From positions 1 to 16,295 of the forward strand of contig CAYYJO010000043.1 of assembly GCA_964472265.1 (NCBI GenBank): a stretch of DNA of 16,295 nt. Direction: 5' to 3'. This DNA is from JAGNLA01 sp964472265. Lineage in GTDB: Bacteria > Caldisericota > Caldisericia > JAAYUI01. The notes under the pieces were generated by a model, which ran no database searches, was not told the DNA's origin, and saw only the letters and a program-made list of their open reading frames with translations. The position numbers were made by a program, and so were the translations under genes. Shown here piece by piece: positions 8,246-13,855 of this stretch; the stretch's first letter is position 1, and each line of letters begins with the position of its first letter.

Positions 8246-8451
8246 TGATCCTGAAACTCAAGAACAAGGAATGGGCTTGACCCAACTGTGCCCAGGAGGC
8301 AGCCGACCCCGTGAGGGTCATCCCAGGTGTAAAAAGTGTCGAGTTTAACTTCAACATCATGATTGTTGAATACGACGATGAAATCGTGAAAGCTGAGAAG
8401 ATAATTGAAAAGGCAACATCAGGAAGCTCAAGGGCTCCGGAGGTAATATGA
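8242..8451 (+). CDS. candidate HMA-domain selenoprotein (UxxC; in-frame UGA at 8278-8280)
   Basis: This 69-codon reading frame is broken only by TGA at codon 13. Read as selenocysteine (U), it gives a heavy-metal-associated domain whose metal site is U13-P-N-C16. It aligns without gaps to the next gene: U-P-N-C against C-M-H-C, then PGVKSVEFN against PGVNTVNVD, so the UGA falls exactly on the first metal-binding Cys. Its ATG overlaps the S-component stop and its own TGA stop overlaps the next start, both as ATGA, the coupling style of this operon; that makes an accidental frame unlikely. A hairpin with SECIS-like geometry follows the UGA. HMA proteins carry Cu(I) or other soft metals to transporters; selenolate would bind such metals or Hg strongly. 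The alternative is a Cys-to-stop nonsense mutation, since TGT or TGC to TGA is one change. No selA/B/C/D genes are in view. Confidence 0.75.
8305..8319 (+). promoter_or_regulatory. candidate bacterial SECIS hairpin
   Basis: GACCC (8305-8309) and GGGTC (8315-8319) form a perfect 5-bp stem with loop CGUGA (8310-8314). The loop begins 30 nt after the in-frame UGA and has G as its second base, which fits the usual description of bacterial SECIS elements (small apical loop with an early G, about 16-37 nt past the UGA). Competing folds exist: UGACCC at the UGA itself (8278-8283) can pair with GGGTCA (8315-8320), and TGCC/GGCA (8289-8301) can form a smaller hairpin. Confidence 0.5.
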
Positions 8452-8651
8452 CGGCAACAATAACAAGCAGAAAAATCATGTGCATGCACTGCGCTGCAAA
8501 CATCACAAAGGCAGTCTCTGGTATGCCTGGCGTAAACACGGTCAATGTTGACCCAGCCACCAAAACCGTTTCAGTCGACTTCGACGAATCCAAAACAAGC
8601 GTTTCGGCGATCAGGGAAAAGATGGCTGAAATCGGCTACATACCGGATTGA
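8448..8651 (+). CDS. HMA-domain metal chaperone (CopZ-like)
   Basis: A 67-aa single-domain heavy-metal-associated protein, the size of CopZ/Atx1-type copper chaperones. The metal motif is MCMHC (residues 11-15), followed by SGMPGVNTVNVD and KTVSVDFDESKTSV, then the IREKMAEIGY final helix and Gly-Tyr end. The canonical Gly before Met is missing (KIMCMHC), a minor departure. It probably carries Cu(I) or another soft metal in the cytoplasm to a P-type ATPase or to a partner protein. Its start overlaps the stop of the upstream UxxC HMA protein (ATGA), with CCGGAGGTAAT as ribosome-binding site. It is the last gene of the long operon: a promoter for the next gene overlaps or follows its stop. No metal-transporting ATPase is in view, so the metal is undetermined. 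Confidence 0.88.
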   Translation: MTATITSRKIMCMHCAANITKAVSGMPGVNTVNVDPATKTVSVDFDESKTSVSAIREKMAEIGYIPD

Positions 8652-8671
8652 CAAGAATTTTAACCTTACTT

Positions 8672-8680
8672 TGCTATAGT
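8672..8680 (+). promoter_or_regulatory. extended -10 promoter ahead of the first PQQ-like propeller gene
   Basis: TGCTATAGT is a good extended -10 element. A TTGACA at 8648-8653 overlaps the HMA stop codon but lies 21 bp upstream of TATAGT, too far for a standard -35, so the extended -10 probably carries the activity. Transcription would start near 8687, about 25 nt before the ATG. Confidence 0.45.
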
Positions 8681-8696
8681 ATCTTCATCACTTTCC

Positions 8697-8823
8697 AAGG
8701 GGGTTGAGGTGATGAAGAGAATTTTCTTGGGTTTGTTGCTCATTGTTTTGCTAGTCCCGTCTGCATTTGATCCGGTTCCTGCGTCAACGGTAAGAAAAGA
8801 CAAGGTCATTCTGTGGACGAGGT
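8697..8823 (+). repeat. 5' conserved block of the PQQ-propeller pair, copy 1
   Basis: This 127-bp block matches 10195-10321 with only four differences; the first 83 bp (8697-8779) are identical. It covers the ribosome-binding site, the signal peptide and the first residues of the mature protein. Confidence 0.95.
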
Positions 8824-10142
8824 ATTTGGGGATTGATGAAGGCTTTGGCGCACCGATAACTGATTCCCAAAGTGTTTATGTTGCCAATTCAACAAGTGTT
8901 TTATGTTATGGCATAGACTCCGGAGAGCTGCTCTGGAAAAGGGAATTTGAGAAACCACCAAAGGATTTCTTTTCAAAAATCTACCTCTCACTGCACAAAA
9001 AGTATGCACTTTTCGGCAATTCAAAAGGATTGGTATGCCTGGACAAACTCAATGGCAAAACTATCTGGGAGAATCATGAACCACTGACATCAAATGTAGA
9101 AGTTTTGGGCGATGTTGCCTACTCAGCTTTTAAAAAGACCGTTTGCAAAATTGATGTCAAAACTGGCAAAGTCCTTCAACGGAAAGAATTTGAAACGAAA
9201 GACGACTACTCATTCATCACAATCGCAGGGCTGAACAGGCTTTTCATCGCCACAACCAAGGGGATGAAGAAAATGGTCAACATCGAAACCGGCAAAGTGG
9301 TCTGGGAAAACGACTCTCTTGTTCGTTTGATACTCGACAAACCGATTGTTTCCGGAAAATACGTGGTTGTCTCCGGTTATGATATGAATTTCGAACGATT
9401 GATGTTCCTCGACCTGGAGACAGGAAAGGTTGGGAAAAGTCTGTATCATTACAATGCCCAAATTGATGCAAGCGATGGAAGGGTGCTGACCTCTGAATAC
9501 TGTATTGACACCTACACTCTTGAGCCAATCTGGTCCTTAATGTTGGGTTGGACAAGGTTTTATGACTGCTTTGATGCAATTGCGTTCAACGATTATGACT
9601 CTTTTTCAATAACAGACTGGAATGGCAATACTGTTGCAACAAAAAAGCCCGACCCGAAACTAAAGCAATATCCCAGTGACAGATGCTCTCTCAAACCAGC
9701 TTCTTCTGACGGCAGATACTTTCTGACGACTGAGATGGGGTATCTGATCAGTTATGCCAACAAACCTGAAACAATTACATACAATATCGGTGATGATCAC
9801 ATCTCGGCCGTCGGTAAACGTGTTTCCCTCGAGCATAAACCGTATAGAAATGACAAAGGTGAATTGGTTGTTGATCCGATTGGCTTTCTCGAACCGCTTG
9901 GATGGGTGTCATCGCACAATGAACCGTTAATAGACACGTTCATTGTCTTCCATGATTATAAAAGAAACATCGGCATTGTTAAGCCAGATCATGTGACAAC
10001 TTTGCTATTGAAGAAGAAACTAATAGGTCATGAGGGAGTCAATGGTGGAATCGTCATTCCTTTCGACACAATGGTTTCCGAGTTTGGGTTGACCATGACC
10101 AAAGATGGCGACAGGATCAATCTTTCGTATCAGAGCAAATAG
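8712..10142 (+). CDS. secreted PQQ-like beta-propeller protein with C-terminal stalk domain (paralogue 1)
   Basis: A 476-aa exported protein. Residues 1-~25 form a signal peptide (MKRIFLGLLLIVLLVPSAF..VPAS) without a lipobox cysteine. The body has at least five PQQ-like repeats with the (D/N)xxTGKxxW pattern: GIDSGELLWKREF, DKLNGKTIWE, DVKTGKVLQ, NIETGKVVWE and DLETGKVGK. The last ~110 residues resemble the copper-amine-oxidase-N-like stalk fold, with a LEPLGWV half and a final MVSEFGLTMTKDGDRINLSYQSK half. ATG 8712 is preferred over the adjacent GTG because AAGGGGG (8697-8703) lies 8 nt upstream. PQQ-like repeats do not prove PQQ binding; many such propellers are protein-binding scaffolds. 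The neighbour downstream is a paralogue with identical ends and a diverged middle. An extracellular or periplasmic role is certain only from the signal peptide. Confidence 0.85.
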   Translation: MKRIFLGLLLIVLLVPSAFDPVPASTVRKDKVILWTRYLGIDEGFGAPITDSQSVYVANSTSVLCYGIDSGELLWKREFEKPPKDFFSKIYLSLHKKYALFGNSKGLVCLDKLNGKTIWENHEPLTSNVEVLGDVAYSAFKKTVCKIDVKTGKVLQRKEFETKDDYSFITIAGLNRLFIATTKGMKKMVNIETGKVVWENDSLVRLILDKPIVSGKYVVVSGYDMNFERLMFLDLETGKVGKSLYHYNAQIDASDGRVLTSEYCIDTYTLEPIWSLMLGWTRFYDCFDAIAFNDYDSFSITDWNGNTVATKKPDPKLKQYPSDRCSLKPASSDGRYFLTTEMGYLISYANKPETITYNIGDDHISAVGKRVSLEHKPYRNDKGELVVDPIGFLEPLGWVSSHNEPLIDTFIVFHDYKRNIGIVKPDHVTTLLLKKKLIGHEGVNGGIVIPFDTMVSEFGLTMTKDGDRINLSYQSK

Positions 10143-10149
10143 AACAGGG
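10070..10149 (+). repeat. 3' conserved block of the PQQ-propeller pair, copy 1, with mraY-tail remnant
   Basis: These 80 bp are identical to 11577-11656. The identity crosses the stop codon by 7 bp (AACAGGG). In copy 2 the last 20 bp of the block (11637-11656) are the reverse-strand 3' end of mraY, so 10130-10149 is a 20-bp mraY remnant with no mraY gene attached. Confidence 0.95.
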
Positions 10150-10194
10150 GATGCTTTGGACAAAATTATTTGTGAATCGACTAATAAACCGATG

Positions 10195-10321
10195 AAGGGG
10201 GTTGAGGTGATGAAGAGAATTTTCTTGGGTTTGTTGCTCATTGTTTTGCTAGTCCCGTCTGCATTTGATCCGGTTCCAGCATCAACGGCCAGAAAAGACA
10301 AGGTCATTCTGTGGACGAGGT
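10195..10321 (+). repeat. 5' conserved block of the PQQ-propeller pair, copy 2
   Basis: Partner of 8697-8823 (offset 1498 bp). The 45 bp before it (10150-10194) are unlike the sequence before copy 1, so the repeat boundary lies at the AAGGGGG ribosome-binding site. Confidence 0.95.
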
Positions 10322-11649
10322 TCCTTGGAAAAAATCAGGAATACAAAACTCCAGTATTGGATTCTGAAAGGCTATATATCGGCAGTCCCTCGTCCGCCAT
10401 GTGCTTTGGCATAGACAGTGGAGAACTTTTATGGGATAGGGACTTCAATAAACCAGAAAAAATATTCCCGCTGCAAACAAATGTCTCAATCAACAAGAAG
10501 TATGTTTATTTCTGCAATACTGAAGGTTTGAGCTGCCTGGACAAAGTTACAGGCAAAACTGTCTGGGTTCAGGAAGGGCTTTTCACTTCAAACGCAGAAC
10601 TGGCTTTGAGCTATGTTTATGTCGCATCCAACAATGCTGTTTTCCAATTTGATGCCCAGACAGGAAACATCTTGCAGCTGAAAGACTTTTGCGACAAAGA
10701 GTCGTACCGTTTCCTGACCTATGCCGGCAAAGACAGGCTAATTGCTTCAACCTATCACGGCACCAGAAAAATGGTCAACATTTCAACAGGTAAAATTGAG
10801 TGGGAGGACTCAGGCATATTGAGCGATATCCAGGAAAAACCGTTAGTATCCGGCAAAAACCTGATAATTTCCGGAAACATGTTCGGCCAGAACAAGCTTT
10901 TGATTGTCGAGCTTGAAACAGGCAAAACCATAAAAAATATCAATAACAGGTTTGGCACGCAATTCGACCTAAGTGACGGGAAAATCCTCTTGCCAGACCG
11001 ATGCGTCAACTCAGAAACACTAGAATCAATCTGGAGCACTGTCCATGGAAATGTCCGATCATTCGACTGCTTCGACACAGTATGCTTTTGGGAGTATGAC
11101 ACCTACAAGATTTTGGATTGGGATGGTAACGAAATCTCCAGCAAAAGCTCCGAATTTTATCCCAGAAACACCAGGTTTCACGATTCCTGCATAACAAAAC
11201 CTGCAACATCAGATGGCCGTTACTTTCTTTTGACACAAGATGGTTGTCTTGTCTGTTACGGCAACAAACCAGAAACGATAACTTACACAACCGGTGATGA
11301 TTTCATTGTCGCCAACGGGAAGAAAATCAAGTTGGAATATAAGCCAAAGATTAATAACAAAGGCGAGCTGATTCTTGATCCTTCAAGTTTTCTCGAACCA
11401 CTCGGATGGGTCGCTTCACACTACAAAAACACTGACAACAAATCCATGTTTCTCCATAACTATAAAAAACAGGTCGAACTGTACGATTCATACAGATCAA
11501 GAAAAACCTATAGAAAAATCGAGGGAATCCCCTGTCTGACTGAAAGTGATGGCACATTTATCATGCCTCTTGAACAAATGGTTTCCGAGTTTGGGTTGAC
11601 CATGACCAAAGATGGCGACAGGATCAATCTTTCGTATCAGAGCAAATAG
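10210..11649 (+). CDS. secreted PQQ-like beta-propeller protein with C-terminal stalk domain (paralogue 2)
   Basis: A 479-aa paralogue of the preceding gene with the same architecture: a signal peptide identical through DPVPAST, five PQQ-like repeats (GIDSGELLWDRDF, DKVTGKTVWV, DAQTGNILQ, NISTGKIEWE, ELETGKTIK) and a stalk-like C-terminal domain ending in the same 22 residues, MVSEFGLTMTKDGDRINLSY plus QSK or so. The ATG at 10210 has the same AAGGGGG/GAGGTG context as paralogue 1; longer in-frame starts at 10105 would run through the end of paralogue 1. Between the ends the two proteins are clearly related but diverged, with indels. Its last 13 bp overlap the convergent mraY stop, leaving no room for a terminator between them. 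Ligand and role are unknown; it is probably surface or periplasmic. Confidence 0.85.
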   Translation: MKRIFLGLLLIVLLVPSAFDPVPASTARKDKVILWTRFLGKNQEYKTPVLDSERLYIGSPSSAMCFGIDSGELLWDRDFNKPEKIFPLQTNVSINKKYVYFCNTEGLSCLDKVTGKTVWVQEGLFTSNAELALSYVYVASNNAVFQFDAQTGNILQLKDFCDKESYRFLTYAGKDRLIASTYHGTRKMVNISTGKIEWEDSGILSDIQEKPLVSGKNLIISGNMFGQNKLLIVELETGKTIKNINNRFGTQFDLSDGKILLPDRCVNSETLESIWSTVHGNVRSFDCFDTVCFWEYDTYKILDWDGNEISSKSSEFYPRNTRFHDSCITKPATSDGRYFLLTQDGCLVCYGNKPETITYTTGDDFIVANGKKIKLEYKPKINNKGELILDPSSFLEPLGWVASHYKNTDNKSMFLHNYKKQVELYDSYRSRKTYRKIEGIPCLTESDGTFIMPLEQMVSEFGLTMTKDGDRINLSYQSK

Positions 11650-11656
11650 AACAGGG
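11577..11656 (+). repeat. 3' conserved block of the PQQ-propeller pair, copy 2, overlapping mraY
   Basis: Identical to 10070-10149. It holds the last 22 codons of paralogue 2 with its stop and, on the reverse strand, the final codons and stop of mraY. Confidence 0.95.
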
Positions 11657-12593
11657 CCAGCATCAGGGCACCAAAGAACGCTGCAACCGACCAGAATATC
11701 ACTACAATCCTGACTTCTGGCCACCCAAGCTTTTCGAAGTGGTGGTGGATGGGTGTGAAAAGGAATATGCGTTTACCGACTTTTTCCTTGGTGCAGTATT
11801 TTGTGTATTTGAACCAGCTGACCTGGATTGTAACCGAAAGGTTCTCGATGATGAAAAGGCCGATTCCGACAGTAAAAAGCCAGATGTTGCCCATGTAGAT
11901 GGCTGTAAAAATCAAGAGACCGCCTAAAGCGTTAGAACCAAGGTTGCCCATCCAGCATTTTGCAGGCTTGAAGTTTATGACGAGGAATGCGGCCAGAGCG
12001 CCGATTATTGAGACGGTTGCAGGCACAGCGTTGATGTTTCCAGCAAAAACAAGTGGCAGCACGAAAGAGAACGTGATCAATGATGCACCTGTTGCCAGTC
12101 CGTCAAGGCCATCTGCGAGATTGACCGCATTTACGACAGCGACAATGACGACAAGGTAGAAAACCGAGTCAATCCAGGGGTTTCCAAAAACGGTCGGAAG
12201 CCTTCCAAAGTTGAACCAGAGGAACGGGATCGAGACCAGAACCTGCAAAATGACCGTCCACCTGCCCGGAAGCCCGTAAGGGTTGTGGAGCACAACCTTG
12301 ATGAAATCATCGGCAAATCCAATGATTCCAAACGTCCACAGGCCGTAAAGCTGCCACCATAGAACCGACGAATCGGCAACAGTGAAGATGAATCTGGCCA
12401 GAATAAACGAAGAGATCGTTGCGGCAACAACAAATATTGCTCCACCCATCGTCGGTGTTCCAGCCTTTTTGGCATGCTGGTCAGGCAATTCCTCCCGAAC
12501 CTGCTGACCGGTATGGAGTTTTCTCAAAAGCCAAAGCCCCGGCCAAATCAGTATCAAACCAACGACAAGCGAAATCAGAAGTCCATAAATCAT
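11637..12593 (-). CDS. mraY: phospho-N-acetylmuramoyl-pentapeptide-transferase
   Basis: A 318-aa polytopic membrane enzyme that transfers phospho-MurNAc-pentapeptide from UDP to undecaprenyl phosphate, forming lipid I in peptidoglycan synthesis. Family marks: AGTPTMGG (44-51), FADDFIKV (93-100) with the two catalytic-site Asp at 95-96, NLADGLDGLA (158-167), and TPIHHHFEKLGWPE (280-293) with the MraY-specific histidines at 283-285. The WecA-type sister family lacks this HHH loop, so MraY is well supported. Odd: the MGD motif that supplies the third essential Asp (D267 in E. coli numbering) reads MGN here, N217, codon AAC at 11945-11943. The start is set by GAGGT, 7 nt upstream. The gene stands outside any visible mur/fts cluster and converges on the second propeller gene with a 13-bp overlap. 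Confidence 0.92.
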   Translation of the reverse strand: MIYGLLISLVVGLILIWPGLWLLRKLHTGQQVREELPDQHAKKAGTPTMGGAIFVVAATISSFILARFIFTVADSSVLWWQLYGLWTFGIIGFADDFIKVVLHNPYGLPGRWTVILQVLVSIPFLWFNFGRLPTVFGNPWIDSVFYLVVIVAVVNAVNLADGLDGLATGASLITFSFVLPLVFAGNINAVPATVSIIGALAAFLVINFKPAKCWMGNLGSNALGGLLIFTAIYMGNIWLFTVGIGLFIIENLSVTIQVSWFKYTKYCTKEKVGKRIFLFTPIHHHFEKLGWPEVRIVVIFWSVAAFFGALMLALFYLL

Positions 12594-12613
12594 CCTTTTT
12601 ACCTCGGGGGAGT

Positions 12614-12641
12614 AGTATACTTCATTGGTTGTTAATTTAAA
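12614..12641 (-). promoter_or_regulatory. possible mraY promoter
   Basis: On the reverse strand TATACT (12614-12619) is a good -10; TTTAAA (12636-12641) at a 16-bp spacing is a weak -35. Position just upstream of the mraY ribosome-binding site fits. Confidence 0.35.
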
Positions 12642-12655
12642 GTGGTTTCAGGTGT

Positions 12656-12683
12656 TTGTAAAAAAGGTGCTATTGGTTATCAT
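12656..12683 (+). promoter_or_regulatory. possible glutaredoxin promoter
   Basis: TTGTAA (12656-12661), 16-bp spacer and TATCAT (12678-12683), just before the GGAGG ribosome-binding site at 12695-12699. A moderate match only; the mraY promoter lies back-to-back with it. Confidence 0.35.
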
Positions 12684-12703
12684 ATACGCCAAATGGAGGC
12701 AAA

Positions 12704-12982
12704 ATGATCATACATCACGTTGAAGGAAAAGACGTTGGAAAGATATTCATCTACACACTGAGCACCTGCATCTGGTGCAAAAAACTCAAACAGTCGCTCG
12801 TCGACCTGAAGGTTGCCTACGATTATGTTGAGGTTGATCTTGCCGAAGGTGAAGAGGACATGATAGTTGAAGAGATGAAGAAGTTTAATCCAAGAGCATC
12901 ATTTCCAACAACCGTCATCAATGACAAACATGTTGTCGTAGGATTCATGCCAGACAAGATCATGCAGGAGCTTGGGTTGTGA
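12704..12982 (+). CDS. glutaredoxin / NrdH-like redoxin
   Basis: A 92-aa thioredoxin-fold protein with redox motif TCIWC (C22, C25) after a beta strand (GKIFIYTLS), the cis-Pro segment FPTTVIND and the VVVGFMPDKIMQEL C-terminal helix. This pattern is the glutaredoxin-like family found in anaerobes, which is reduced by a thioredoxin-type or ferredoxin-linked reductase and not by glutathione. GGAGG (12695-12699) lies 4 nt before ATG. The stop TGA overlaps the GTG start of the FTR-beta/rubredoxin gene, and that coupling suggests the two proteins form an electron-transfer pair: ferredoxin or rubredoxin to the Fe-S reductase to the redoxin. Likely acceptors would be a class III ribonucleotide reductase, peroxiredoxins or methionine sulfoxide reductase, none of which is in view. 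Confidence 0.88.
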   Translation: MIIHHVEGKDVGKIFIYTLSTCIWCKKLKQSLVDLKVAYDYVEVDLAEGEEDMIVEEMKKFNPRASFPTTVINDKHVVVGFMPDKIMQELGL

Positions 12983-13467
12983 GCGCAACGCAGGAAGAGG
13001 TTGACGCCCTGTTTGAAAAAATGGACAGGGAGGCAAGGGAAAATGGCTACTTTCTGAACCCAGACACCGAATTCACCAAAGCCCTCCTCGAAGGACTGAT
13101 AACCAACACAAAACGCTATGGTTTTGCAGCCTGCCCGTGCAGGCTCGTCAAGGGTGGCAAAGAGGAAAACCTCGACATCATTTGTCCGTGTGACTACAGA
13201 GACCCTGATCTGGATGAGTTTGGAGCTTGCTTCTGTGCTCTATACGTGAGCAAGGATATTGCAGAAGGAAAGGCTCAGCCACAGTCAATTCCTGACAGAA
13301 GGTCAGAAGCTAAGAAGAGCACAAAAACTCAGGGCGAAATCACAGGAAACCTGGCCTATCCGGTGTGGAGATGCAAGGTTTGCGGTTACCTGTGCGCAAG
13401 AGACAATCCTCCGGGTGTGTGTCCGGTATGCAAAGCCACAAAAGAGCGTTTTGAGAGATTTCTGTAG
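12979..13467 (+). CDS. ferredoxin:thioredoxin reductase catalytic (beta) domain fused to rubredoxin
   Basis: A 162-aa two-domain redox protein. Residues ~1-95 are the FTR catalytic domain, with three CxC pairs: C52-P-C54, C69-P-C71 and C84-F-C86. In plant FTR the equivalent six cysteines hold one [4Fe-4S] cluster and an active-site disulfide that takes single electrons from ferredoxin. Residues ~126-162 are a short rubredoxin domain, with C132-K-V-C135 and C148-P-V-C151 binding one iron. No FTR alpha subunit is seen, as expected for the bacterial and archaeal ferredoxin:disulfide reductase group. It starts with GTG inside the glutaredoxin stop (GTGA overlap); this start keeps the family's usual N-terminal length. 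The likely substrate is the glutaredoxin disulfide encoded just upstream. Confidence 0.9.
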   Translation: MSATQEEVDALFEKMDREARENGYFLNPDTEFTKALLEGLITNTKRYGFAACPCRLVKGGKEENLDIICPCDYRDPDLDEFGACFCALYVSKDIAEGKAQPQSIPDRRSEAKKSTKTQGEITGNLAYPVWRCKVCGYLCARDNPPGVCPVCKATKERFERFL

Positions 13468-13750
13468 TAAAAAACGACAATATGAAGATAATATAAAGAT
13501 TGTAAATTATATATGGATTATGTCTTAAGATAGTTAAGGAAAAATACGAAAACTTTTGCTGTAGTTGTTAGTTAAGCATTGGAACCACCATGCTTTAAAA
13601 AAATGAAGCGTTTAACCGTTATCCCTAATTATTACTGTATTCTTAACAGGGAAAATGCTACATCTTTGATCAAGATTCGTTTTTAAAACCAGAAGGCTGG
13701 GAATCGGAGGCGTTTTGGGGTATAGAACGAATGTTGATTGTGACGGCCAG

Positions 13751-13785
13751 GCACCGGTTTAACCAAATATGGAGACAACCGGTGC
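13751..13785. repeat. 9-bp perfect inverted repeat with alternative pairing
   Basis: GCACCGGTT (13751-13759) pairs perfectly with AACCGGTGC (13777-13785) around a 17-nt loop. GGCC at 13745-13748 and 13794-13797 could extend it past an internal loop. A second pairing, GGTTTAA (13756-13762) with TTAAACC (13786-13792), would exclude the first. No T-tract follows, so a simple terminator is not supported; an operator or structured RNA is possible. Confidence 0.6.
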
Positions 13786-13820
13786 TTAAACCAGGCCTAA
13801 AACCCCTAAAATCCTGATAG

Positions 13821-13849
13821 TTGACTGGGGTATTCTTTACTTCATCATT
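13821..13849 (+). promoter_or_regulatory. possible promoter giving a leaderless mRNA
   Basis: TTGACT (13821-13826), 17-bp spacer and ATCATT (13844-13849). The expected transcription start, about 7 nt past the -10, falls on or next to the A of the ATG at 13856. The absence of any Shine-Dalgarno sequence before that ATG agrees. The -10 match is weak. Confidence 0.4.
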
Positions 13850-13855
13850 TAACCC

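Larger units (their letters stand above)
13468..13855. other. 388-bp non-coding spacer
   Basis: No convincing gene. The first half is very AT-rich. A small inverted repeat, AAGCAT/ATGCTT (13574-13579 and 13590-13595), is followed by an A-tract and no T-tract, so it is not a clear terminator on the top strand. The second half is less AT-rich and holds the strong inverted repeat at 13751-13785 and a promoter next to the following gene. Short open stretches there show no recognisable protein, and no tRNA or other standard RNA gene was seen. Confidence 0.6.

Noticed and set aside
8278..8280. Reassigned genetic code, with UGA read as Trp or Gly
   Set aside because: TGA ends several intact genes here (crotonase, NHL, WecG, ComF, S-component) and Trp is encoded by TGG throughout, so only the single UGA at the metal site calls for recoding.
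8648..8680. TTGACA and TATAGT as a standard sigma70 promoter
   Set aside because: The 21-bp spacing is too long; only the extended -10 TGCTATAGT was kept.
13666..13673. TTGATCAA as an FNR-type site
   Set aside because: FNR sites need TTGAT and ATCAA separated by four bases; here the half-sites run together.
13700..13815. Short open stretch in the spacer as a small protein or transposase remnant
   Set aside because: No start with a ribosome-binding site and no recognisable motif; it overlaps the strong inverted repeat.
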